Part shown: positions 1 through 6,414 of the stretch, one piece after another
Layout of the letters: the number at the start of each line of letters is the position of its first letter
How positions within the stretch are numbered: the stretch's first letter is position 1
Assembly (NCBI GenBank): GCA_900753295.1
Contig: CAADYQ010000142.1
Coordinates: 1-15,577, forward strand
Direction: 5' to 3'
Source of the DNA: Clostridia bacterium
GTDB lineage: Bacteria; Bacillota; Clostridia; Oscillospirales; CAG-272
DNA: 15,577 nt
Notes under the pieces: generated by a model
Databases searched by the model: none
What the model was told of the DNA's origin: nothing
The model's input: the letters and a program-made list of their open reading frames with translations, nothing else
Position numbers and translations under genes: made by a program

Positions 1-20
1 CGACAGAACGAGCCGCCTGC

Positions 21-108
21 GTCTCATCTGTCAGGATTTAGCACCTTGCCGTTGGTAGGTTGCTGTGACATCATCAGGCCTGTCCTTACGTCACTCTTGA
101 TAAGATCA
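21..108 (-). ncRNA. SAM-I (S-box) riboswitch, aptamer
   Basis: Read on the minus strand this has the S-box signature. CTTATCAAGAG opens P1; a P2 stem follows with GTGAC pairing GTCAC; then come the conserved CAGCAACC and AAGGTGCTAAATCC blocks, and AGATGAGAC closes P1. The family binds S-adenosylmethionine and usually switches methionine or SAM genes off. The aptamer starts about 15 bases after a promoter -10 box at 125-130. The regulated gene lies left of position 1 and cannot be named. Bases 1-20 would be the start of the expression platform; a CTGTC at the very edge could pair with GACAG inside the 3' part of the aptamer, as an antiterminator would. Confidence 0.93.
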
Positions 109-124
109 ATATTTTTATAACAAT

Positions 125-153
125 ATTGTACCACACATACGCGCGGCTGTCAA
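125..153 (-). promoter_or_regulatory. Sigma-A promoter of the SAM-riboswitch unit
   Basis: On the minus strand, TTGACA (148-153) is followed by a 17-base spacer and TACAAT (125-130). The predicted start is near 118, just before the aptamer. The -35 box lies five bases past the stop codon of the preceding membrane protein gene, so a new transcription unit starts here with no recognisable terminator before it. Confidence 0.88.
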
Positions 154-158
154 CACAT

Positions 159-662
159 TTATGCGAAAATTTTGAATGCCGCTACGATACCGTAGGATGC
201 GAGCGTCATTACGCAGCCTGCAATAAGCACACCGATGAATGCCGAGAGCATCGCCTTCCAGAACTTCATTTCAATGGTCGCGGCGACCAGCGAGCCCGTC
301 CATGCGCCCGTTGCCGGCAGAGGAATGGCTACAAAAAGAGCGACTCCCCAGAATGAGTATTTTTCGATCTTCGCGCGGTTCTTCTCCGCCTTGCGGTTCA
401 CCCATCCGGCGACCTTGGCAAAGAATTTCACCTTGGAACCTGCCATCCAGTCGATCACCTTACGGACAAAAAGCAAGATCACCGGCACGGGAAGAATATT
501 TCCCACCACGCTGATAAAATAGCTCTGCCACCACGGGAGATGCAGTGCGGCGCCCATCGGTATCGCGCCGCGCAGCTCGATTATCGGCAGCATTGAGCAT
601 ATAAATACGCTCCAATATGGTCCGACCGTTTCGGTAAAGAAGGTTTTTATCGCTTCAGTCAT
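159..662 (-). CDS. Small multidrug-export family membrane protein (PF06695/COG2426-like)
   Basis: 167 residues, very hydrophobic. Helical segments lie at about residues 15-35, 46-68, 103-127 and 137-163, with a basic stretch at 74-101. The ELRGAIPMG motif (29-37) and the PLPATGAWTGSLVA stretch (114-127) are typical of the family annotated as small multi-drug export protein. That name is historical; the substrate is not established. The ATG at 660-662 overlaps the ribU stop in an ATGA arrangement, with only a weak purine-rich site upstream, so translation is probably coupled to ribU. Being second in an FMN-riboswitch operon suggests a flavin-related or membrane-homeostasis role; this is inference only. 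Family assignment is fairly secure, function is not. Confidence 0.85.
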   Translation of the reverse strand: MTEAIKTFFTETVGPYWSVFICSMLPIIELRGAIPMGAALHLPWWQSYFISVVGNILPVPVILLFVRKVIDWMAGSKVKFFAKVAGWVNRKAEKNRAKIEKYSFWGVALFVAIPLPATGAWTGSLVAATIEMKFWKAMLSAFIGVLIAGCVMTLASYGIVAAFKIFA

Positions 663-1276
663 TTGTTTTCCGCCTTTTTTCGATTTTTACCGGTTCCCTT
701 CAGGATAGGAGAAAGCCGTTTATACACGACAAAGGTTATCACGGTACAGCACATGCATTTTATAAACGTAAAAGGAACATTTACTATCAGCAATGCGCGC
801 ACAAGCGTATTTGCCGCGGGTATTATCGCACTGTAAAGCCCCAATATCGTCTCCATCGGCATGAACCCCGAGTAGAACGGATATGTTATGAAATAATTTA
901 CCGGGAAGCTGACCGCGGATGCCAACACAGCACCGCATATGCAGGCAACGAGCGCGCCGTGGCGCGTTTTGCTTTTGCGATATATCAGCCCTGCCGGAAG
1001 CACCATTGACGCTCCGACGATGAAATTTGCCAGCTCGCCAACAAATGATGTATGCGAAAACGGCATATGAAGCAGATTTTTTATAAGCTCGACCGCCACG
1101 CCCCAAACCGGCCCCAGTGCAAAGGAGGTTATAAGAGCAGGCAGATCGGAAAAATCAAATTTGAGGAACCCCGGCGTAAACGGGGTCGAAAATTCAAGCA
1201 GCATCAATATAAACGATACCGCCGACATGACCGCAGTCACGGTCATGCTCCTTACGTTGAATACCTTTTTGTTCAT
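659..1276 (-). CDS. ribU: Riboflavin ECF transporter, substrate-binding S component RibU
   Basis: 205 residues, integral membrane. RibU is the S component that captures riboflavin and works with a shared energizing module (EcfT and two EcfA ATPases), not encoded in this window. Seen in the sequence: an N-terminal helix (about 11-28), the family block FLKFDFSDLPALI (37-49), then SFALGPVWGVAVELIKNLLH (51-70), which carries conserved RibU signatures, several more helices to about 185 and a lysine-rich tail. The start ATG (1274-1276) follows a GGAAGGG ribosome-binding site that is buried in a predicted hairpin. An FMN riboswitch lies upstream, which supports flavin specificity independently. Its TGA overlaps the next gene's ATG. 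Confidence 0.93.
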   Translation of the reverse strand: MNKKVFNVRSMTVTAVMSAVSFILMLLEFSTPFTPGFLKFDFSDLPALITSFALGPVWGVAVELIKNLLHMPFSHTSFVGELANFIVGASMVLPAGLIYRKSKTRHGALVACICGAVLASAVSFPVNYFITYPFYSGFMPMETILGLYSAIIPAANTLVRALLIVNVPFTFIKCMCCTVITFVVYKRLSPILKGTGKNRKKAENK

Positions 1277-1283
1277 TGTTATT

Positions 1284-1370
1284 CCCTTCCGAAAAAATCA
1301 TATAGTTCGGAAAAAGAAAACATGCTGTGGCGACGGAGATCCTGCGGCAGGCACGCCGCCAGGTACATGC
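1284..1370 (-). promoter_or_regulatory. Putative expression platform between FMN aptamer and ribU
   Basis: Two structures can be drawn on the minus strand. First, CATG (1366-1369) with CATG (1321-1324) and GGCGGC (1355-1360) with GTCGCC (1329-1334) make an imperfect hairpin directly followed by the U-rich tract TTTTCTTTTT (1311-1320), like an intrinsic terminator. Second, TTCCGAA (1306-1312) pairs with TTCGGAA (1287-1293), extended by three G-U pairs, which hides the ribosome-binding site GGAAGGG of ribU. The two share the U-rich tract and may be alternatives. Which one dominates cannot be decided without folding or experiment. Confidence 0.55.
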
Positions 1371-1372
1371 AA

Positions 1373-1488
1373 TATCTTTTCCCATCCGGACTTTGACCGT
1401 CGGCACAGGAATCTCACCTGTTCGGCACAATAGCTTGTGTTCGCGGGCTATACCGCCGGTATGGAATTTCACCCATCCCCAAAGATCG
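1373..1488 (-). ncRNA. FMN riboswitch (RFN element)
   Basis: The minus strand shows nearly all conserved RFN blocks in order: GATCTTTGGGG, GGGTGAAATTCC, ACCGGCGGT, AGCCCGCGA, a variable stem with AGCTATTGTGC, GGTGAGATTCC, GCCGACGGT, AGTCCGGATGGG and the closing AAAAGAT that pairs with the first block. The family binds flavin mononucleotide and represses riboflavin synthesis or uptake genes. It lies about 97 bases upstream of ribU. I see no convincing promoter between it and the hairpin after tuf. Confidence 0.96.
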
Positions 1489-1523
1489 GCGAGTGCGGCT
1501 GAGCCGCGTCCTTGCCAATGCGC

Positions 1524-1558
1524 TTAAAGGGACTGCCGCACCGGGGTGCGACAGTCCC
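1524..1558 (-). terminator. Hairpin terminator after tuf
   Basis: Minus strand: GGGACTGTCGCACC (1545-1558) pairs with GGTGCGGCAGTCCC (1529-1542), 14 pairs with one G-U, starting 16 bases after the tuf stop. The tail is only TTTAA, a weak U tract, so termination could be partial. Position and stem strength fit the end of the str operon. Confidence 0.75.
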
Positions 1559-1573
1559 AAAACAGAAACCGAA

Positions 1574-2779
1574 TTACTCGAGAATCTCGGAAACAACGCC
1601 CGAACCAACGGTTCTGCCGCCTTCACGGATAGCGAAGCGGAGACCCTTCTCGCAGGCGATAGGAGTGATGAGCTCAACGGTGAAGGTGACGTGGTCGCCA
1701 GGACGGCACATATCAACGCCTTCAGGAAGCTCGATAACACCGGTAACGTCGGTGGTTCTGAAGTAGAACTGAGGTCTGTAACCGGAAACGAAGGGTTTCT
1801 TGCGTCCGCCTTCTTTTTCGGTCAGAACGTATACCTGACCCTTGAACTTGGTGTGAGGATGAACAGATCCGGGCTTGCACAGAACCTGTCCACGCTCGAT
1901 CTCGTCCTTGGCAACGCCGCGGAGCAGGCAGCCGATGTTGTCGCCGGCCTCTGCCTGGGGCAGGAGCTTGTGGAACATCTCGACGCCGGTAACAACGACG
2001 GAGCGCTTCTCATCGGAGAGACCTACGATCTCAACGGTATCGCCAACCTTAACTGTACCACGCTCAACACGACCGGTAGCAACGGTGCCGCGTCCGGAGA
2101 TGGAGAAGACGTCCTCAACAGGCATAAGGAAGGGCAGATCGGACTTACGCTCAGGAGTGGGGATGTAGCTGTCAACAGCATCCATCAGTTCCTTGATAGG
2201 AGCGTATACGGGATCGTTGGGGTCGGTAGAGGTGGACTCAAGAGCATCACGGGCAGAGCCGCGGATGATCGGGATTTCATCGCCCGGGAAATCGTACTCG
2301 GAGAGGAGGTCACGGACTTCCATCTCAACGAGGTCGAGAAGCTCGGGGTCATCAACGAGGTCGGTCTTGTTCAGGAAAACAACGATGGCGGGAACACCAA
2401 CCTGACGGGCGAGCAGAACGTGCTCACGGGTCTGCTGGAGAGGACCGTCGGTACCTGCAACGACCAGGATAGCGCCGTCCATCTGGGCAGCACCGGTGAT
2501 CATGTTCTTAACATAGTCAGCGTGACCGGGGCAGTCAACGTGAGCATAGTGACGTTTAGCAGTCTCGTACTCAACGTGACGGGTGTTGATTGTGATACCT
2601 CTCGCCTTCTCTTCGGGAGCGTTATCGATCTGGTCGTATGCCATGAATTCAATCTTGTCGTTACCGAGAGAGAGATACTTTGTAATGGCAGCGGTCAGAG
2701 TGGTCTTACCATGGTCAACGTGACCGATGGTACCAATGTTTACGTGGGGTTTGGTGCGTTCAAATGTGGCCTTTCCCAT
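1574..2779 (-). CDS. tuf: Elongation factor Tu
   Basis: 401 residues, full length for the family. EF-Tu is the GTPase that brings aminoacyl-tRNA to the ribosomal A site in the cytoplasm. GTPase motifs are in place: GHVDHGKT (19-26), RGITI of switch I (60-64), DCPGH (82-86) and NKTD (137-140). Domains 2 and 3 follow to the C-terminal VVSEILE. The reading frame extends upstream to 2860, but MGKATFERTKPHVNIG is the family N-terminus, and AGGAGG sits eight bases before this ATG, so 2779 is the start. The third residue of NKxD is Thr rather than the common Cys, a position known to vary. Last gene of the str operon, 90 bases after fusA. Confidence 0.98.
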   Translation of the reverse strand: MGKATFERTKPHVNIGTIGHVDHGKTTLTAAITKYLSLGNDKIEFMAYDQIDNAPEEKARGITINTRHVEYETAKRHYAHVDCPGHADYVKNMITGAAQMDGAILVVAGTDGPLQQTREHVLLARQVGVPAIVVFLNKTDLVDDPELLDLVEMEVRDLLSEYDFPGDEIPIIRGSARDALESTSTDPNDPVYAPIKELMDAVDSYIPTPERKSDLPFLMPVEDVFSISGRGTVATGRVERGTVKVGDTVEIVGLSDEKRSVVVTGVEMFHKLLPQAEAGDNIGCLLRGVAKDEIERGQVLCKPGSVHPHTKFKGQVYVLTEKEGGRKKPFVSGYRPQFYFRTTDVTGVIELPEGVDMCRPGDHVTFTVELITPIACEKGLRFAIREGGRTVGSGVVSEILE

Positions 2780-2836
2780 TTTTGGAATCCTCCTGCAAAT
2801 TGTTTTTTGTTTTAATTTGGTTTTTGATTTTATATC

Positions 2837-2852
2837 GTCTGCTTGCGCAGAC
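2837..2852 (-). other. Intercistronic hairpin between fusA and tuf
   Basis: Minus strand GTCTGC-GCAA-GCAGAC: six perfect pairs closed by a GNRA-type tetraloop, 17 bases after the fusA stop. It is followed by an A-rich stretch, not U residues, so it is not an intrinsic terminator. It could stabilise the upstream message end or mark a processing site. The rest of the gap is A-rich up to the tuf ribosome-binding site. Confidence 0.55.
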
Positions 2853-2869
2853 ATACGCATGTGTCGCTA

Positions 2870-5002
2870 TCAGTTGTTTGCGTTAGCCTGACGCTTTGAC
2901 ACAATGTTGTCAAGCACTGACTTCGGAACCTCTGCAAAGTGGCTCGGCTCCATAGTGTACTGACCGCGTCCCTGCGTGCGGGAACGCAGCGCCGTTGCGT
3001 AACCGAACATTTCGGAAAGCGGAACGTAAGCGTCGATCTCCCAAATTCCTCCCGTCTGGGATTCGTTGCGGATGATCTCGCCGCGGCGCTTTATAATATC
3101 GCCCATGACGTCGCCCATATAAGTGTCGGGAACGATCACGGTGACCTTCATGATAGGCTCGGTAAGAGTCGGGTCTGCCTTTCTCATAGCTTCCTTGAAA
3201 GCCATGGACGCGGCTACCTTAAAGGCGATCTCGGAGGAGTCGACCTCGTGGTAGGAACCGAAGACTAGCGTTACCTTGACATCGACTACGTTATAGCCTG
3301 CAAGCACGCCGCTCTCCATCGCGCTGCGGATACCGGCTTCGACCGCAGGAATATATTCCTTCGGAATGACGCCGCCCGTGATGGCATTGACGAACTCATA
3401 GCCCTTGCCGGGTTCGTTGGGCTCGATCTTGATAACAACGTGACCGTACTGACCGTGACCACCCGTCTGACGTGCAAACTTGGTGTCCTGCTCGACCGCT
3501 TTGCGGATAGTCTCCTTGTAAGCGACCTGGGGAGCGCCGATGTTTGCCTCGACCTTGAACTCGCGCAGAAGTCTGTCAACGATTATCTCAAGGTGGAGCT
3601 CGCCCATACCGGCAATGATGACCTGTCCGGTCTCTTCGTCGGTGTAGGTGCGGAAGGTCGGGTCTTCCTCAGCCAGCTTCATCAGCGCGTCCATCATCTT
3701 CTCCTGACCAGCACGGGTCTTGGGCTCGATGGCAACTCTGATAACAGGCTCCGGGAACTCCATAGACTCAAGTATAACAGGATACTTTTCGTCGCAGAAG
3801 GTGTCACCGGTGGTGGTATTCTTAACGGATACGACAGCGGCGATATCGCCGGTGCGCACCTCGTCAACATCCTTACGGTTGTTTGCGTGCATCTGGACTA
3901 TACGTCCGAGTCTCTCGCGTGTACCCTTTGTAGCGTTATAGACCGTTGTTCCGACAGTTGCAACGCCGGAATAAACGCGGAAGAAGCAGAGCTTACCCAC
4001 ATACGGGTCGGTCATGATCTTAAAGGCGAGAGCCGAGAAGGGCTCGTCGTCGGATGCATGACGCTCGGTCTCCTTTTCGGTGCGCGGGTCGATGCCCTTG
4101 ATGGGCGGAACATCCAGCGGCGAAGGCATATAGTCTACAACTGCATCAAGCAGCTTCTGTACGCCCTTGTTCTTGAAGGACGTACCGCAGATAACGGGTA
4201 CAAGACGGTTTTCAAGCGTTGCCTTACGAAGCGCGGCTTTGATCTCGGGGACGGTTATTTCCTCCTCGGCGACATACTTTTCAAAAAGTGTCTCGTCGAC
4301 CTCGGAAACCTTCTCGATAAGCTCGTTGTGGTACTGCTGTGCCATTTCGAGCATGTCCGCGGGGATCTCCTCAACGCGCATGTCCTTGCCCAGATCGTCG
4401 TAATAGACGTCGGCGACCATGTTGATGAGGTCAATGATTCCCCGGAAGGTATCCTCTTTGCCAATGGGGAGCTGGATCGGGACGGGGTTCGCATTGAGCC
4501 TGTCCTTCATCATATCCACGACACGGAAAAAGTTTGCGCCCATTATGTCCATCTTATTGACATAGGCAATGCGGGGAACCGAGTATTTCGTAGCCTGTCT
4601 CCAAACGGTTTCAGACTGAGGCTCAACGCCGCCCTTGGCGCAGAAAACAGCTACGGCGCCGTCAAGCACGCGCAGCGATCGCTCCACCTCAACGGTGAAG
4701 TCCACGTGACCGGGGGTATCAATTATATTGATGCGATGCGTATTCGCCTTTACCTTTGCGGGATCATTATGAAAGTCGGAATGAGCCCAGAAGCATGTCG
4801 TAGCGGCAGAGGTTATGGTAATGCCTCTTTCCTGCTCCTGCTCCATCCAGTCCATAGTGGCTGCGCCCTCGTGAGTCTCACCGAGCTTATGCGTTTTACC
4901 CGTGTAGAACAAGATACGCTCTGTTGTTGTCGTTTTACCGGCGTCAATGTGCGCCATTATGCCGATATTTCTGACCCTTTCGAGCGGATATTCTCTTGGC
5001 AT
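2870..5002 (-). CDS. fusA: Elongation factor G
   Basis: 710 residues. EF-G drives ribosomal translocation with GTP and also acts in ribosome recycling. Motifs: AHIDAGKT (17-24), ERGITI (58-63), DTPGH (95-99), NKMD (149-152). Domain II to V regions follow, including the domain IV stretch around QTGGHGQYGHV. About 12-16 extra residues (roughly 73-88) sit between the ITSAATTCFW strand and RINIIDTPGH compared with the common form; similar insertions occur in some Clostridia, from memory. The ATG at 5002 follows AAGGAGACTTGAAATTCC. Third gene of the str operon, 81 bases after rpsG, with a candidate internal promoter in that gap. Confidence 0.98.
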   Translation of the reverse strand: MPREYPLERVRNIGIMAHIDAGKTTTTERILFYTGKTHKLGETHEGAATMDWMEQEQERGITITSAATTCFWAHSDFHNDPAKVKANTHRINIIDTPGHVDFTVEVERSLRVLDGAVAVFCAKGGVEPQSETVWRQATKYSVPRIAYVNKMDIMGANFFRVVDMMKDRLNANPVPIQLPIGKEDTFRGIIDLINMVADVYYDDLGKDMRVEEIPADMLEMAQQYHNELIEKVSEVDETLFEKYVAEEEITVPEIKAALRKATLENRLVPVICGTSFKNKGVQKLLDAVVDYMPSPLDVPPIKGIDPRTEKETERHASDDEPFSALAFKIMTDPYVGKLCFFRVYSGVATVGTTVYNATKGTRERLGRIVQMHANNRKDVDEVRTGDIAAVVSVKNTTTGDTFCDEKYPVILESMEFPEPVIRVAIEPKTRAGQEKMMDALMKLAEEDPTFRTYTDEETGQVIIAGMGELHLEIIVDRLLREFKVEANIGAPQVAYKETIRKAVEQDTKFARQTGGHGQYGHVVIKIEPNEPGKGYEFVNAITGGVIPKEYIPAVEAGIRSAMESGVLAGYNVVDVKVTLVFGSYHEVDSSEIAFKVAASMAFKEAMRKADPTLTEPIMKVTVIVPDTYMGDVMGDIIKRRGEIIRNESQTGGIWEIDAYVPLSEMFGYATALRSRTQGRGQYTMEPSHFAEVPKSVLDNIVSKRQANANN

Positions 5003-5058
5003 GGAATTTCAAGTCTCCTTACTTTTACGTGGTTATTGCTTTTATCTTTTGTTGTCTT

Positions 5059-5087
5059 ATTATAATGCGAAACAGATATGAAATCAA
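5059..5087 (-). promoter_or_regulatory. Candidate internal promoter ahead of fusA
   Basis: Minus strand TTGATT (5082-5087), 17-base spacer, TATAAT (5059-5064). The -10 box is perfect and the -35 box matches four of six. The -35 overlaps the rpsG stop codon. A 7-pair inverted repeat, CAGATAT (5087-5093) with ATATCTG (5073-5079), covers the -35 box and part of the spacer. It would give extra fusA-tuf transcription, useful since EF-Tu is needed in excess over S12 and S7. Confidence 0.5.
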
Positions 5088-5554
5088 TATCTGTAGTGTG
5101 CGAACGCCTTGTTCGCTTCTGCCATTCTGTGAGTCTCTTCTTTTTTCTTGAACGCTCCGCCGGCATTGTTCGTTGCATCGATTATCTCGGCTGCAAGACG
5201 GTCTGCCATTGTACGCTCGCCACGCTTTCTGGCAAATCCCACCAGCCAGCGAAGACCCAGAGTCTGACGTCTGTCCGCCTTGACCTCAAGCGGCACCTGA
5301 TAGGTGGAACCACCTACACGGCGAGCCTTGACTTCAAGAGTGGGCATGATGTTTTCAAGAGCGGCGATAAATACTTCAAGGGGATTCTTTCCGGTCTTCT
5401 CTTCTACGGTTGCAAATGCATCGTAAACGATCTTCTGGGCAACTCCCTTCTTACCGTCCAGCATTACGTTGTTGACGAGCTTTGTTACGAGCTTCGATTT
5501 GTAAAGCGGATCCGGCAGTACGTCTCTCTTTGATATACGACCTCTTCTCGGCAC
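5084..5554 (-). CDS. rpsG: 30S ribosomal protein S7
   Basis: 156 residues, the usual bacterial length. S7 nucleates assembly of the 16S rRNA 3' domain (the head of the 30S subunit) and contacts E-site tRNA. The N-terminus PRRGRISKRDVLPDPLYKSKLV and the block RRVGGSTYQVP are family hallmarks. The frame is open from an ATG at 5572, but that ATG lies within the AAGGAGGG ribosome-binding site. The GTG at 5552-5554, about eight bases after it, gives the canonical (M)PRRG start, so I take GTG. It is preceded by a 151-base intercistronic region with strong structure. Confidence 0.97.
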   Translation of the reverse strand: MPRRGRISKRDVLPDPLYKSKLVTKLVNNVMLDGKKGVAQKIVYDAFATVEEKTGKNPLEVFIAALENIMPTLEVKARRVGGSTYQVPLEVKADRRQTLGLRWLVGFARKRGERTMADRLAAEIIDATNNAGGAFKKKEETHRMAEANKAFAHYRY

Positions 5555-5619
5555 TGTACTTCCCTCCTTCATTAAATTTGAATGAAATCATAGGTACTCA
5601 AAAGCACATTCTTTTGTTA

Positions 5620-5702
5620 GCGCACGTCGTTGCCAATTTATAAACATAAATTCAGCAGTTCAGGACATGCAAATATGCTGATACCTTTTGTCCCACGTGC
5701 GC
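5620..5702 (-). promoter_or_regulatory. Three-way-junction RNA in the rpsL-rpsG gap, possible S7 autoregulatory site
   Basis: An outer stem of eight perfect pairs (GCGCACGT 5695-5702 with ACGTGCGC 5620-5627) encloses two directly abutting hairpins. One is CAGCA (5676-5680) with TGCTG (5653-5657). The other is AATTTAT-GTTT-ATAAATT (5635-5652), seven pairs with a four-base loop. The element begins four bases after the rpsL stop and ends about 65 bases before the rpsG start. In E. coli, S7 binds the str mRNA in the corresponding gap and represses translation. That this RNA does the same is inference from position and structure. Confidence 0.6.
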
Positions 5703-5705
5703 GGA

Positions 5706-6131
5706 TTATTTCTTTCCGGCAGTCTTGGGTACTTTTGTTCCGTATTTGGAACGCGCCTGTCTGCGAGCCGCTACGCCCTGGGCGTCAAGCGTACCGCGGA
5801 TAATGTGATAACGCACACCAGGCAGGTCACGTACACGTCCGCCTCTGATGAGAACGACCGAGTGCTCCTGCAGGTTGTGTCCTTCGCCGGGAATGTAGGT
5901 CGTGGCTTCAAGTCCGTTGGTAAGACGTACTCTTGCGATCTTACGGAGCGCAGAGTTAGGCTTTTTGGGGCTGGTCGTCGTTACTTTGGTGCACACGCCG
6001 CGTTTCTGAGGCGAGGGCAGATCGGTAGTCGCGTTTTCGATGGTGTTGAAGCCGTGCTGAAGCACAGGAGCTTTCGATTTGTTCACCTTAACGCCACGTC
6101 CCTGTCTGACAAGCTGGTTAAAGGTTGGCAT
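5706..6131 (-). CDS. rpsL: 30S ribosomal protein S12
   Basis: 141 residues, the longer Firmicutes form with about 13 extra residues after position 25 relative to E. coli. S12 sits at the decoding centre and controls accuracy. Conserved blocks: PQKRGVCTKV (41-50), TTTSPKKPNSALRK (51-64), PGEGHNLQEHSVVLIRGGRV (81-100), DLPGVRYH. The Lys equivalent to E. coli Lys43 is kept (Lys56), but the equivalent of Lys88 is Arg101 (codon 5829-5831), a position where Arg is a known streptomycin-resistance change in other bacteria. The start ATG at 6129-6131 follows AAGGAGGAAG at a slightly long spacing. First gene of the str operon. Confidence 0.98.
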   Translation of the reverse strand: MPTFNQLVRQGRGVKVNKSKAPVLQHGFNTIENATTDLPSPQKRGVCTKVTTTSPKKPNSALRKIARVRLTNGLEATTYIPGEGHNLQEHSVVLIRGGRVRDLPGVRYHIIRGTLDAQGVAARRQARSKYGTKVPKTAGKK

Positions 6132-6171
6132 TCTGACTTAACTTCCTCCTTCTTCTGAAATATGTTTATAT

Positions 6172-6203
6172 GTCTCCATGCGGCAATAATACCGCCCTGA
6201 GAC
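6172..6203 (-). other. Hairpin in the str operon leader
   Basis: Minus strand GTCTC (6199-6203) pairs with GAGAC (6172-6176), with an inner GCGG (6192-6195) / CCGC (6180-6183) stem. It lies in the roughly 110-base leader between the predicted transcription start and rpsL. No terminator or known riboswitch is recognisable, so a function is not assigned. Confidence 0.4.
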
Positions 6204-6249
6204 AGCATTGAAAGCGAAAAGGGATTTTTTCCGCAAACAATTACATTAT

Positions 6250-6278
6250 ATTATATCATTTTTGCCGCCCTTTGTCAA
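6250..6278 (-). promoter_or_regulatory. Consensus promoter of the str operon
   Basis: Minus strand TTGACA (6273-6278), exactly 17 bases, TATAAT (6250-6255): a perfect sigma-A consensus, about 120 bases upstream of rpsL. The -35 box sits in the loop of a short GC-rich inverted repeat, GCCGTCC with GGGCGGC, which is followed by A residues and so is not a terminator. Start predicted near 6243. Confidence 0.93.
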
Positions 6279-6328
6279 GGACGGCATGTTTGCAAGGTGT
6301 TTTTCTACCTTTTGAACAACAAATCGCC

Positions 6329-6377
6329 CGGAAGAAGCACGCATATTGCGCATCATGTACAACGCGCGCTTCTTCCG
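6329..6377 (-). terminator. Long hairpin after rpoC, terminator or processing site
   Basis: About 38 bases past the rpoC stop, the minus strand has a 14-pair stem, CGGAAGAAGCGCGC with GCGTGCTTCTTCCG, with one G-U pair. The loop is 21 bases and contains a small TTG/CAA stem. No U run follows, only GGCGATTTGTTGTTC, so it is a poor intrinsic terminator. It may be a partial terminator or a 3'-end protecting or RNase site separating rpoBC from the str operon. Confidence 0.5.
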
Positions 6378-6414
6378 CGGTTTATTACTTATTATTCAGA
6401 CGATCCGCAGAGGC

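Noticed and set aside
1493..2815. 440-codon plus-strand frame opposite tuf
   Set aside because: It is the antisense shadow of EF-Tu. It reads through the terminator and has no ribosome-binding site.
3440..5065. 541-codon plus-strand frame opposite fusA
   Set aside because: Antisense shadow of EF-G; the minus-strand frame has all GTPase motifs.
6257..6285. GCCGTCC/GGGCGGC inverted repeat as a terminator after rpoC
   Set aside because: It is followed by A residues on the transcribed strand and contains the -35 box of a perfect promoter.
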